Part shown: in pieces, positions 1 to 6,812 of the stretch
How positions within the stretch are numbered: the stretch's first letter is position 1
How the letters are laid out: each line of letters starts with the position of its first letter
From: Candidatus Dojkabacteria bacterium
GTDB taxonomy: Bacteria > Patescibacteriota > Dojkabacteria > SC72 > JAHDCA01
NCBI GenBank assembly: GCA_020630115.1
Contig: JAHDCA010000038.1
Location: forward strand, 1 to 8,465
Reading direction: 5' to 3'
DNA: 8,465 nt
Notes under the pieces: generated by a model
Told to the model about the DNA's origin: nothing
The model's input: only the letters and a program-made list of their open reading frames with translations
Database searches by the model: none
Position numbers and translations under genes: made by a program

Positions 1-407
1 AGTTGTTTGAATGCCAATGCTTCTTCAAGTGCGTTTAAGTCTTTTCTTTGGACATTTTCGAGGATTGCAACTTCCAACATCTCTTGAGGAGAGGCTTCTT
101 TAAGGAGAACAGGTAGCTTTTTTATACCAGCTAATTGACTGGCTCTATAACGCCTTTCACCTGCGACGATGAAGTAGCCTTCTTTATTATCATCTCTTTT
201 TGTAACGATTAGTGGACTTATTACACCTTTCTCTCGGATTGAATCAGATAATTCGATCAAGTCTTCAGGGCTGATGCTCATCCTTGGCTGGTACGGATTT
301 GGCTCGATTAAGCTTATATCAACATCCGGAATAAAAGGTGAGTCTTTACCTAGAGTTTTACTGCTTTCTTGAATTAATGCATCTAAGCCTTTACCTAATC
401 CTGCCAT
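1..407 (-). CDS. parB: Chromosome partition protein ParB/Spo0J, N-terminal part (cut by window edge)
   Basis: ParB is the CTP-dependent DNA clamp that loads at parS sites and works with ParA in chromosome segregation. The 135 visible residues start with the typical short ParA-contacting head (MAGLGKGLDALI). A loop with NPYQPR follows (about 37-42). The CTP-binding box GERRYRA lies at 83-89 and the second nucleotide-binding box ENVQRKDLN at 117-125, followed by LEEA, as in Spo0J. The central HTH domain and the C-terminal dimer domain lie beyond the left edge. The ATG is 17 bases after the parA stop, and the upstream sequence has neither a Shine-Dalgarno nor a good -10 box, so it is probably co-transcribed with parA. 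No complete parS palindrome is seen in the window. The family call is secure; completeness cannot be judged. Confidence 0.95.
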   Translation of the reverse strand, partial: MAGLGKGLDALIQESSKTLGKDSPFIPDVDISLIEPNPYQPRMSISPEDLIELSDSIREKGVISPLIVTKRDDNKEGYFIVAGERRYRASQLAGIKKLPVLLKEASPQEMLEVAILENVQRKDLNALEEALAFKQ

Positions 408-424
408 ATTTATTTCATTAATAA

Positions 425-1189
425 TTAATTAAAACGTTTTAAAAATTCTTTTGCAAGATCTGAGTAAGCTTTAGCTCCAGTGGAATTCGAATCATACTCA
501 AATATATCTTGTCCGTAACTTGGTGCTTCAGATAGTCGAACATTACGAGGTATTGCTGTTTTAAACAACTTCTCGGGGAAGTAATTCCTCACCTCAGATG
601 CTACTTGAGTAGATAATTTGGTCCTACTATCAAACATGGTAAGGATCACACCACCTATATCCAGTTGAGGATTAACATTCGATACAAGTTCTTTGGTTTG
701 TAGAAGCTGGCCAAGGCCTTCTAAAGCAAAATACTCGCATTGGATTGGGATTATTATGAAATTTGCTGCGGTTAAGGCGTTTATAGTGAGAAGTCCAAGT
801 GAAGGAGGGCAATCGATAAATACATAATCAATCTTTTCTTGAAACTTGTTGATTGCATTTTTAAGAATTGATTCCCGGGCTAGTAGATTTACCATCTCAA
901 TTTCTGCGCCGGCAAGGCTTAAATTTGCTGGGACTAGGAAGAGGTTAGGATTTGATGTCGTAACAAATACTTCGGAAAGATTTTTATTACTTACAAGGAC
1001 ATCATAGATACTTGGCTTTTCAATATTTGCCTGTCTATCATACCCAAGTCCAGAAGATAGGTTACCTTGTGGATCAAGATCGATCGTTAAGACCTTTTTA
1101 CCTTTAGATGCTAGGGCACTTGCCAAATTAATAGTTGTAGTCGTTTTACCAACTCCACCTTTCTGATTTGCAATTACAAAAACCCTCAT
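425..1189 (-). CDS. parA: Chromosome partition ATPase ParA/Soj
   Basis: ParA is a nucleoid-binding ATPase that positions ParB-parS complexes during chromosome segregation. The 254-residue product has the deviant Walker A motif KGGVGKTT at 10-17 with both signature lysines. The A' motif TIDLDPQGN lies at 35-43 (aspartates 37 and 39), and Walker B YVFIDCPPSLG at 122-132. Length and motif order match the small chromosomal Soj type. It has no N-terminal HTH extension of the kind found in large plasmid ParAs. The ATG is preceded by TGCTATAAT ending six bases upstream, so transcription probably starts at or next to the start codon. parB follows 17 bases downstream and lepB ends 18 bases upstream. 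Gene pairing and motifs make the call firm. Confidence 0.97.
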   Translation of the reverse strand: MRVFVIANQKGGVGKTTTTINLASALASKGKKVLTIDLDPQGNLSSGLGYDRQANIEKPSIYDVLVSNKNLSEVFVTTSNPNLFLVPANLSLAGAEIEMVNLLARESILKNAINKFQEKIDYVFIDCPPSLGLLTINALTAANFIIIPIQCEYFALEGLGQLLQTKELVSNVNPQLDIGGVILTMFDSRTKLSTQVASEVRNYFPEKLFKTAIPRNVRLSEAPSYGQDIFEYDSNSTGAKAYSDLAKEFLKRFN

Positions 1190-1204
1190 GAAACAATTAT
1201 AGCA
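1190..1204 (-). promoter_or_regulatory. Extended -10 promoter for a leaderless parA transcript
   Basis: On the minus strand TGC followed by a perfect TATAAT (1201-1196) ends six bases before the parA ATG. The TGn extension could compensate for the absence of a recognisable -35. The transcription start would fall on or next to the ATG, leaving no room for a Shine-Dalgarno. The element lies mostly in the 18-base lepB-parA gap. Position and quality are seen; use as a promoter is inferred. Confidence 0.6.
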
Positions 1205-1207
1205 ACT

Positions 1208-1813
1208 TTAATAGTCAGGTGTTGTGATATATCTGAGATCTTCAAAAGGGAAGTATACAACCCAACTTTTTGCTTTGATCTGATCAAGTTCGATTGGTCC
1301 AAATTCCCTAGAGTCAGAACTGCCTGGTCGATTATCACCCATTGTGAAGTAGTGTCCTGCAGGTACTTTGAAAGAGTCTCCATTATCTTTAAGCGATGAT
1401 CCACCGTTAGTATAGACTGATGAATCCAGATATTCTGATTCATCAAGTTGTGAGCCATTTAGGTGAACTATACCGTCAACGATTGCAACAGTATCACCAG
1501 GAAGACCGATAATTCTTTTGATAAGGTCTTGCTCATTGGTGTGTTTGAAAATTATTACATCGCCTCGGCTTGGCTCTTTGAATTTATAAACGATTTTATT
1601 TGCGATTAAATACTCGCCATTTATATATGTTGGGAACATTGAGCTTCCTACAACCTCATGTGGCGTGATTAAGAAAAGGTATAGGACAACACAAAGTGCT
1701 AATGCGACAACTATTGCTTCGATACTTTCAAATAGGAAACTTCCGACTCCTCCAAGAAATGATGACATTTTCTGGACATTGTTTTCCTCTTGTTCTTGAG
1801 GTCTTTCGTACAT
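1208..1813 (-). CDS. lepB: Type I signal peptidase (S26 family)
   Basis: Signal peptidase I is a membrane-anchored serine/lysine protease that cuts signal peptides from secreted proteins on the outer face of the cytoplasmic membrane. The 201-residue product has a polar N-terminus and one hydrophobic segment at about 29-50. The nucleophile box GSSMFPT places catalytic Ser58 just before Met59. RGDVIIFK (83-90) is followed by the general-base box IKRIIGLPGD with Lys99. The terminal box GDNRPGSSDSR lies at 159-169. All catalytic boxes are intact. The size and single membrane anchor resemble SipS-type enzymes of Gram-positive bacteria rather than the larger E. coli LepB. The ATG has no Shine-Dalgarno, but TAAAAT ends six bases upstream. 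It precedes parA by 18 bases; the functional link between the two is not obvious. Confidence 0.95.
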   Translation of the reverse strand: MYERPQEQEENNVQKMSSFLGGVGSFLFESIEAIVVALALCVVLYLFLITPHEVVGSSMFPTYINGEYLIANKIVYKFKEPSRGDVIIFKHTNEQDLIKRIIGLPGDTVAIVDGIVHLNGSQLDESEYLDSSVYTNGGSSLKDNGDSFKVPAGHYFTMGDNRPGSSDSREFGPIELDQIKAKSWVVYFPFEDLRYITTPDY

Positions 1814-1847
1814 AATTAGATTTTAATATTACACATACAATATAGCA
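1814..1847 (-). promoter_or_regulatory. Candidate lepB promoter(s)
   Basis: Two -10-like boxes lie in the 50-base gap upstream of lepB. TAAAAT (1825-1820) ends six bases before the ATG and would give a leaderless mRNA. Further upstream, TGC plus TATATT (1844-1839) is an extended -10 that would give a leader of about 18 bases without a Shine-Dalgarno. Neither has a clear -35. The first matches the spacing seen at parA and the phosphoesterase gene, so I favour it. Confidence 0.45.
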
Positions 1848-1863
1848 GATATATCGTTAAGGA

Positions 1864-2475
1864 TTAATGAAGAGTTGGCTCAACAAATTCAAAGTAATCT
1901 TCTAGCCCCCAATTGTCTAGTCTAAGTGGTTGATCTCCGCTACTTCTTGGTGAGTTCTTCATCTTTAAATCGATTATGAATTCATCTTCTATGATCAGAA
2001 ACTTATTGCCAATCGAATTTTCACGAATTTGGTATTTTAGATCTGAAAGTGGTTTTTGTATCCCTGTATCTGAAAATTTATACGTTATCAACTCGCCAGT
2101 TGGGTAAGTTATCGAAATTAGTATTCGACTCTCAGAGCTCTCTCTTTCTATAACATAACCTTCTGGGACGTTATCGATACCTAACTCATAATAATAACTT
2201 TCATCTGAAATTCTATCTTTGTAAAACTTTAATCTCCCATTACCAAATTGTGATATAGCTCCGATATACTCAAAGTCTCCTTTCTCTATCAAGTTGTTGA
2301 TATTAAGTACTCCAACTTCGAAGTCATATGTATTTGACATTAATAATAAGTCGCTGATCGGATCTTGGGGGTTTAAATCCAATATCTTATTTTCGGAGAT
2401 GAGTATTTTATGGTGCTCGTCATAAAAGAGGTTCTCATGAATGTCATCATAATAAAAAAAAACCGAAATTCTCAT
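1864..2475 (-). CDS. Unrecognised protein, larger C-terminal part of a frameshifted gene
   Basis: This 203-residue frame begins MRISVFFYYDDIHENLFYDE and continues as a soluble, acidic, beta-rich sequence with no cysteine motif, nucleotide-binding loop or membrane segment I can name. Its ATG lies inside the end of the preceding frame, upstream of a run of nine T, with no ribosome-binding or -10 signal of its own. The most economical reading is that it is the extracytoplasmic or soluble domain of the 2447-2767 frame, separated from it by one base in the T run. Removing one T gives one continuous protein of about 300 residues. It ends in TAA 50 bases before lepB. I recognise no family. It may also be expressed independently from the internal ATG, but nothing in the sequence supports that. 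Confidence 0.6.
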   Translation of the reverse strand: MRISVFFYYDDIHENLFYDEHHKILISENKILDLNPQDPISDLLLMSNTYDFEVGVLNINNLIEKGDFEYIGAISQFGNGRLKFYKDRISDESYYYELGIDNVPEGYVIERESSESRILISITYPTGELITYKFSDTGIQKPLSDLKYQIRENSIGNKFLIIEDEFIIDLKMKNSPRSSGDQPLRLDNWGLEDYFEFVEPTLH

Positions 2476-2767
2476 GAATTAACTTGTCTCCTGATCCCTT
2501 GTCATTAATACGAACTTTCAAGAATGGGTCAGCTTGAAATCCTCCAGTTGAATATAGTTCAAAGTAGATATTGTAATTTGGGTGGTTAATTGGAACCTCA
2601 ACTGTATCGATAATTTTGTTACGGTCAACTATCATATCCACGTATAACGGTATTCCAATTACTAGACCTCCAACTATTGGTGGTCCTGAGATCGTACATA
2701 AAAAAATTACTAAAACAGTTAACGCAATCCCAATTGGGCTCCTTTTAAGTCTATCCTTGGTTTTCAC
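2447..2767 (-). pseudogene. Unrecognised membrane-anchored protein, N-terminal part of the same frameshifted gene
   Basis: This 106-residue frame starts at GTG (an in-frame TAA lies just upstream) with a basic head, MKTKDRLKRSP. A long hydrophobic stretch follows at about 11-45, broken by GPP and glycines, enough for one or two membrane spans. A polar region follows. After IHENFGFF the frame passes a T9 run and stops at TGA, the only TGA ending any coding frame here, while the neighbouring frame continues smoothly as YYDDIHENLF. That pattern points to a one-base indel: a real frameshift mutation, RNA-polymerase slippage on T9, or a sequencing or assembly error. TATAAA lies 11 bases upstream of the GTG. 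It is divergent from the PepE-like gene, with 36 bases between the start codons. No function can be assigned. Confidence 0.55.
2454..2462 (-). other. T9 homopolymer at the frame junction
   Basis: On the minus strand GG is followed by nine T and then ATTATGA. The upstream frame reads GGT TTT TTT TTA TTA TGA and stops. The downstream frame reads GTT TTT TTT TAT TAT GAT and stays open for some 200 codons. Eight or eleven T would fuse them. Runs of this length are prone to mutation, to polymerase slippage, and to miscalling. Confidence 0.75.
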
Positions 2768-2778
2768 CTTGGTTTCAG

Positions 2779-2803
2779 TTTATAAATTAATATATAATCG
2801 AGT
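2779..2803. promoter_or_regulatory. Divergent promoter pair between the frameshifted gene and the PepE-like gene
   Basis: On the plus strand a perfect TATAAT (2793-2798) ends five bases before the ATG at 2804, so the PepE-like gene is probably leaderless; a weak TTGGTT lies 18 bases further upstream. On the minus strand TATAAA (2784-2779) lies 11 bases before the GTG at 2767, giving a leader of about five bases. The two -10 boxes are only eight bases apart, so polymerases on the two strands would compete. Confidence 0.55.
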
Positions 2804-3472
2804 ATGAAATTATACTTGATATCTGGAGGTGCGACGCAGGCATTAAAGAAGAATCTTTTCTCTAAGAAGTTAATTGCTCATGGAATTAAGAAGATGCTCC
2901 TGATTTGTTTTCACCACACTGCTGAAGATGAAAAATTTCTTCAGTATATGAAAGAAAGGGATTGGGAGGGGGTAAGTACTGAAGTAGATATCTTTTCAAA
3001 GGAAAAATTTCTTTCGGGAGATGTTGACCTTTTGGAATACGATTCTATTTATATTGCAGGTGGACTTGCCAATGTCTTTATGGACTTTTATCGTAACTCA
3101 GATTTTGGTAAAGACCTGATCGACTGGTTTAAACGAGATAAAGGTATTTATTTTGGAGCGAGTATGGGGACAATATTATTGTTTGAGAAAGCTCACAGTG
3201 AATCTGAAGCTGATGTTATTCACAAATCAGTTTTCCTCGATGATCTTTTAGGATTTATTCCAGCGATATTGCCTGAAGTTCACTATAGCCATTTAGAATA
3301 CTCTAAGTTACTTTATGATAGGCATATGTATACTTTAAAAGATAATCCTGAGCTTAAAACTGGGATGATAATGACATCTGATTGTATCCTAGAGATTGAT
3401 ACTGAAGATCTATTAAAGTTTAAAATTTTAAATGGTTCCTATATCACAACAACTTATTATGACAAAATTTAA
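2804..3472 (+). CDS. Peptidase E-like (S51 family) serine peptidase homologue
   Basis: S51 peptidases such as Salmonella PepE cleave Asp-Xaa dipeptides; relatives include cyanophycinase and glutamine-amidotransferase-like proteins. The 222-residue product has the class I amidotransferase-like layout. It starts KLYLISGGA (2-10). IYIAGGLANVF (82-92) stands where PepE has its glycine-rich IYVGGGNT-type loop. The nucleophile elbow is YFGASMGT (116-123) with Ser120. PEVHYSH (157-163) offers His160 as the likely catalytic histidine. The elbow has Met where most members have Ala (GxSAG). The small basic patch at 15-31 is unremarkable. The ATG is preceded by TATAAT ending five bases upstream. The next gene overlaps its 3' end, so the two are almost certainly co-transcribed. 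The fold assignment is good; the substrate is unknown. Confidence 0.8.
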   Translation: MKLYLISGGATQALKKNLFSKKLIAHGIKKMLLICFHHTAEDEKFLQYMKERDWEGVSTEVDIFSKEKFLSGDVDLLEYDSIYIAGGLANVFMDFYRNSDFGKDLIDWFKRDKGIYFGASMGTILLFEKAHSESEADVIHKSVFLDDLLGFIPAILPEVHYSHLEYSKLLYDRHMYTLKDNPELKTGMIMTSDCILEIDTEDLLKFKILNGSYITTTYYDKI

Positions 3473-4259
3473 AGATAGAGAAATTACTAGTATGCGAACA
3501 GGGAAGCAGATATTTTTTAGGCTGTTCAATTATGAAAATCTAAAACCAGAGAAAGTATTGTTAATGCTTGGTGGAGACGGGAATGATAGTGCTAGATTTA
3601 ATGAAGTAAGCTCATCAATCGCAGGTACTTTTAATAACTCTGTTGTGATAAATATGTCTTTCTCGGGTGTCGAAGATGAGGATAAAGGTGATGCATATAG
3701 AAGCGTTGATGAGCTTAGGGATCTATTAGATTATTTGGCAGAATCTTATGGAGATATTGACGTATATGGATGGACAATCTCGGCTGGTGCATACGCCTTT
3801 ACAATGGCTTCTCTTGATAAGGTTGCTAGTAAAAACATAAAGTATATTTGTTTTATAGATCCAATTGATTCTTATATAGACAATCCTAATGTATATTGGT
3901 CTGGTCATGAAAGTTATGAACCTGAGTCAAAGACAATAAGTAGTTTGTGGAAAGAATTAGAAAGTGAGATGCTGATCGATATAGTTCCATTGGTATTAAA
4001 AGAAACAGATACAGTAAACTATATTGAAGATATATCATTGGTTCCAGAATCCAAAAGATTCCCAAGGATAAACCAAGACGCGGTTCGTAGTCACTGGGAA
4101 CATATCCCGAAAGCAAATCATGGTATGTATTTTGAGATAGGCGATGTATCACATAAATTCGATAAACGTGGAGACATCGCATACAATATTGCGCGTATCT
4201 CAACATTCCTTACCAGAAGGATTGTTGAAGTATCTATGTTAAATAACTTGAAAGGGTAA
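3459..4259 (+). CDS. Alpha/beta-hydrolase-like protein, overlapping the PepE-like gene
   Basis: With the ATG at 3459 the product has 266 residues and overlaps the upstream gene by 14 bases. An ATG at 3432 would add nine residues and a 41-base overlap. Neither start has a Shine-Dalgarno; I prefer the shorter one because the extra residues simply re-read the neighbour's conserved end. Numbered from 3459, VLLMLGGDGND (33-43) resembles the oxyanion strand of alpha/beta hydrolases. YGWTISAGAYAF (103-114) is a nucleophile elbow with Ser108, with Thr in place of the usual first Gly of GxSxG. FIDPID (132-137) could supply the acid and ANHGMYF (219-225) the histidine, His221. Order and spacing fit a Ser-Asp-His hydrolase such as an esterase or peptidase. 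There is no signal peptide. Its translational overlap with a second serine-hydrolase-type gene suggests a joint role. Substrate unknown. Confidence 0.7.
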   Translation: MTKFKDREITSMRTGKQIFFRLFNYENLKPEKVLLMLGGDGNDSARFNEVSSSIAGTFNNSVVINMSFSGVEDEDKGDAYRSVDELRDLLDYLAESYGDIDVYGWTISAGAYAFTMASLDKVASKNIKYICFIDPIDSYIDNPNVYWSGHESYEPESKTISSLWKELESEMLIDIVPLVLKETDTVNYIEDISLVPESKRFPRINQDAVRSHWEHIPKANHGMYFEIGDVSHKFDKRGDIAYNIARISTFLTRRIVEVSMLNNLKG

Positions 4260-4260
4260 G

Positions 4261-4758
4261 CTACATTTGAATTATAATTTTCTCTGAAATCTTTGTTTCA
4301 GTATCAAATATAACGAATGTTTGTTCTGCAGTTGCATGACCTTGAATCTCACCTGGGTTTAATAAGATAGTTCCATTTATATCACTAATTTCAAATGTAT
4401 GGTTATGAGCATAAATTGCAAGGTCGAAAAGGTTAGTATGAGCTGCAATCTCAGTGATTCGCGGGTAATGATTCATAAAGATTCTTACTCCATCTATCTC
4501 TTTTTCAAATATATCTCCATGAAGAGTAATCTTATCTGAGGCATCCATTTTTCTCGTTAGTACGACTTTTTCTCCTTCATTATTTCCCCATACAAATTCA
4601 ACATTTCCATTGAAAGTCTCTAATGCTGCAACTCCAGGTGGAGAATTAAGATCACCTGCAAAGAGTAAGACTTCACATCCGGCTTCATTTGCTTGCTTAA
4701 TCGCATTCTCCAATGCAACATAATAATCGTGACTATCAGCCATAATTGCAATTTTCAT
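4261..4758 (-). CDS. YfcE/MJ0936-type metallophosphoesterase
   Basis: Members of this calcineurin-like family are small two-metal phosphodiesterases with in-vitro activity on simple phosphodiesters. The 165-residue product has the metal-binding series in order: MADSH (Asp8, His10), FAGDLN (Asp36), VWGNNEGE (Asn59), MNHYP (His97) and YAHNH (His118, His120), then LNPGE (133-137). The usual GNHD/E box is GNNE here, and the conserved GH is NH; related small enzymes also vary at these places (MJ0936 has GNCD). Length is typical. It ends in TAG one base from the stop of the convergent hydrolase gene, with no clear terminator between them. TAGAAT ends six bases before the ATG, so the mRNA is probably leaderless. 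The biological substrate cannot be told from the sequence. Confidence 0.9.
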   Translation of the reverse strand: MKIAIMADSHDYYVALENAIKQANEAGCEVLLFAGDLNSPPGVAALETFNGNVEFVWGNNEGEKVVLTRKMDASDKITLHGDIFEKEIDGVRIFMNHYPRITEIAAHTNLFDLAIYAHNHTFEISDINGTILLNPGEIQGHATAEQTFVIFDTETKISEKIIIQM

Positions 4759-4775
4759 ATAGTAATTCTAAAAAG
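4759..4775 (-). promoter_or_regulatory. -10 promoter box for a leaderless phosphoesterase mRNA
   Basis: TAGAAT (4770-4765) ends six bases before the ATG. It sits in a 13-base stretch, CTTTTTAGAATTA, that recurs exactly in front of tRNA-Leu (7332-7320). No good -35 hexamer is visible. The shared stretch and equivalent spacing support a real promoter in both places. Confidence 0.55.
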
Positions 4776-4799
4776 TTATATAGTTGATTTTACCAGATT

Positions 4800-6647
4800 T
4801 TAATCCTCGTAACCCTTTTTCTGAATCTCATAAGTCTCTTTGTATACTCCATCAAGTTTCATCAGTTCCTCGTGCGATCCTTGTTCGATCATTTCACCTT
4901 TGTCGATAACAATAATCTTACTAGCATTCCGAACTGTGCTAAAGCGGTGTGAGATGATTATGATTGATTTGTCTTTAGCGTTTACTTCTTTTTCTGAATC
5001 AAAGATATTGTTAAAAATTTCGTACTCGGACTTAGGGTCGATAGCGCTTGTAGGCTCATCAAGTATAAGGATGGGTGCATCTTTGTAGAATGCTCTAGCC
5101 AAAGCGATTTTTTGCCACTGTCCAACACTTGGTTCGGTTCCACCGGTGAATCTTTTACTTAGGATTTGTTCGTATTTGTTCTCGAATTCATTTATCACTT
5201 CATCAGCTCCTGACATTTTTGCTGCAATTTTGATATCTTTAAGATCAGTTGCTTCGATTAAACCATTATCACTTAACGAATTGCGATTTACATTACCCAT
5301 ACCGATGTTTGTTGCAGCGTCAAAATGATAACGAATAAAGTCCTGAGACAGTAGTGCTATATACCTATACCAATCATTAACATCTAACTCTTTGATATTC
5401 GTTCCATTAATTAGAATCTCGCCTTTTGTTACGTCATAGAAACGACAGATTAGTTTAATGAATGTTGACTTACCGGCTCCGTTCTTACCCACAAGCGCGA
5501 TATTATCTCCAGGGTTTATTTTGAAGTTTAAATTTTTGAAGATATATTTCTTAGTGTTTGGGTATTTGAACCAAACATTCTTAAACTCGATTAGAGGAGG
5601 TGTTGAGTGGTTTGAGTCTACTTTGGATGTGCCGTTAATAATCTTGTTTTTAATGTCTAAGACGTTAAAGATCTCTTCAGAGAATTTTATGTATCCAGAT
5701 AAAGTCGAAACCTCAGTAATAAAATCTACTATAGCCATCCTGAATGAGAACATCGTCGATAAGTAAAAAGTGAATTCACCAATAGATAATTGATTATCTA
5801 TTAGGCTGTTAGTTAAAGAATATATACCAATAGAGAAACCTAAAAAGTTAACTAAGTTTGCAAGATGTAAGTATTTTAGAAATCTCTTAGTTACTATTAC
5901 ATATCGTTCTTGAATTTTACCGTAGCTCTCAATAGATTTTTTAACTAGGTATCTTCTCGATTTAAAAACTTTTATTTCCGTTACACTCTTCTCATGATGC
6001 AGATTAGCTGACGTTTCCTTAAATTCCCTAAGAGGTTCTTGGATATTCTTTTCTTCTTCCCACGATGCGTTAACATGTAGCCATTTCTGTATTGCTAAAG
6101 GAATAACAAGTACAAGTAATACTGTTGCTATTTTGAAGTCATATAAAAATAAGATCGATAAACTCAGTAAAAATGCAATTGACTTCGCAAGTAGTCTTAA
6201 TGATAGTTTAATTAAGCTGTCAGGTACCCATCTATAATTATCTTTTGCTACGTTTATACTATTGTTTATTGAAGGTGTTTCGAAATTCTCCAAATCTAAG
6301 CTCGAGATCTTCTCATTGAATAATTTGGTAAATAAAACACGTGCCCTTATTCTTATAATATCATTTGAAAGACCAAGATATCCGTTTGCTATGTTATTAA
6401 GTAGTAAAGTCCCTAAGTATGCACCTACAAATATATAAAGATTATTTTGAACTATATTTTGCGCACTTCCTGTATCAATGATTTTTCCCATTAAGTAGTT
6501 TCTTAAAAAAACTACATTGTTAAGATAAATTATTAAAACCCAAAATGACATATATGGGGTTAAAAAATTCTTCCATGCTAGTTTATGAAGATCTAGAATG
6601 ATCCGGAATGATTTCTTTACTGGAGATAGGTTTAGTGAGAAATTCAT
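4800..6647 (-). CDS. ABC exporter half-transporter (fused membrane and ATPase domains)
   Basis: The 615-residue protein is a type IV (MsbA/multidrug-like) half-transporter expected to work as a dimer in the cytoplasmic membrane. Residues 1-330 form the membrane domain, with hydrophobic segments near 33-48, 68-92, 152-168, 171-187, 262-280 and 290-305. The ATPase domain follows. A-loop Tyr362, Walker A GKNGAGKST 387-395, Q-loop Gln435, signature EPSVGQWQ 505-512, Walker B ILILDEP 526-532, D-loop SAID 534-537 and H-loop His567 are all present. The signature departs from LSGGQ (Pro and Val at two places) but keeps Ser, Gly and Gln; the ATPase should still work. The ATG has no Shine-Dalgarno and only a poor TAATAC six bases upstream. 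A 23-base copy of the tRNA-Glu 3' end lies just before the start. Substrate unknown. Confidence 0.93.
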   Translation of the reverse strand: MNFSLNLSPVKKSFRIILDLHKLAWKNFLTPYMSFWVLIIYLNNVVFLRNYLMGKIIDTGSAQNIVQNNLYIFVGAYLGTLLLNNIANGYLGLSNDIIRIRARVLFTKLFNEKISSLDLENFETPSINNSINVAKDNYRWVPDSLIKLSLRLLAKSIAFLLSLSILFLYDFKIATVLLVLVIPLAIQKWLHVNASWEEEKNIQEPLREFKETSANLHHEKSVTEIKVFKSRRYLVKKSIESYGKIQERYVIVTKRFLKYLHLANLVNFLGFSIGIYSLTNSLIDNQLSIGEFTFYLSTMFSFRMAIVDFITEVSTLSGYIKFSEEIFNVLDIKNKIINGTSKVDSNHSTPPLIEFKNVWFKYPNTKKYIFKNLNFKINPGDNIALVGKNGAGKSTFIKLICRFYDVTKGEILINGTNIKELDVNDWYRYIALLSQDFIRYHFDAATNIGMGNVNRNSLSDNGLIEATDLKDIKIAAKMSGADEVINEFENKYEQILSKRFTGGTEPSVGQWQKIALARAFYKDAPILILDEPTSAIDPKSEYEIFNNIFDSEKEVNAKDKSIIIISHRFSTVRNASKIIVIDKGEMIEQGSHEELMKLDGVYKETYEIQKKGYED

Positions 6648-6656
6648 TGTTTGGTA

Positions 6657-6679
6657 TTAATTGGCACCGCTACGGGGAA
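6657..6679 (-). repeat. Distal 23-base copy of the tRNA-Glu 3' end
   Basis: This stretch is identical to 6845-6867. It contains the 3' half of the T stem, the acceptor 3' strand, discriminator and CCA of tRNA-Glu, plus five trailer bases. The rest of the tRNA is absent, so it is a fragment and not a gene. It ends ten bases before the ABC start codon. With the other copy it has the layout of a tRNA-targeted attachment-site pair. Confidence 0.85.
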
Positions 6680-6723
6680 ACTTCTCTCAACTTGATTCGC
6701 TAAAAGCTCATAAGTTTGCGAGG

Positions 6724-6767
6724 GTTAATTCTTTGATTCTCAGCAAGCTGATCATGCTTGAATTAAC
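6724..6767. repeat. Two-part hairpin in the inter-repeat segment
   Basis: GTTAATT (6724-6730) pairs with AATTAAC (6761-6767). Inside it CAAGC (6744-6748) pairs with GCTTG (6756-6760) around a seven-base loop, leaving a 13-base bulge on one side. On the minus strand the inner loop resembles a GAU anticodon loop, but no tRNA can be built around it. Confidence 0.6.
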
Positions 6768-6769
6768 AC

Positions 6770-6794
6770 GAACCTAACACTTAGTGTTGGGTTC
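6770..6794 (+). repeat. 11-base-pair hairpin with an alternative partner
   Basis: GAACC (6770-6774) pairs with GGTTC (6790-6794), and AACAC (6776-6780) with GTGTT (6784-6788) around TTA. T6775 faces G6789, which is a U-G wobble in plus-strand RNA but an A-C mismatch in minus-strand RNA. The 3' arm can instead pair with AACCC at 6797-6801 (GGGTT-ctc-AACCC), so the two hairpins exclude each other. Confidence 0.6.
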
Positions 6795-6812
6795 TCAACC
6801 CGTATAGAAATA

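Noticed and set aside
1187..1197. TGTTTCA at the parA start, like half of a parS site
   Set aside because: Only seven bases of the 16-base palindrome match and the other half is absent; the bases are explained by the promoter spacing and start codon.
1186..1458. 90-codon minus-strand frame inside lepB
   Set aside because: It is an out-of-frame shadow of the secure lepB gene and has no start signals or recognisable motif.
2441..2475. TGA recoded as an amino acid to extend the short membrane frame
   Set aside because: Reading through meets further TGA codons at once, and all other genes fit the standard code; a shift in the T run explains the data better.
4284..4301. CTGAAA/TTTCAG hairpin as a bidirectional terminator for the convergent genes
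   Set aside because: Only six base pairs, no T run on either side, and it lies inside the phosphoesterase coding sequence.
6657..6680. Plus-strand TGGCACCGC resembling the T-box antiterminator motif
   Set aside because: It is exactly the complement of the tRNA-Glu 3' end and belongs to the 23-base repeat; no T-box specifier stem or downstream plus-strand gene exists.
6744..6760. Hairpin with a 7-base loop resembling a tRNA-Ile anticodon arm (minus strand)
   Set aside because: No acceptor, D or T arm can be fitted around it, and positions 32 and 37 of the loop are atypical.
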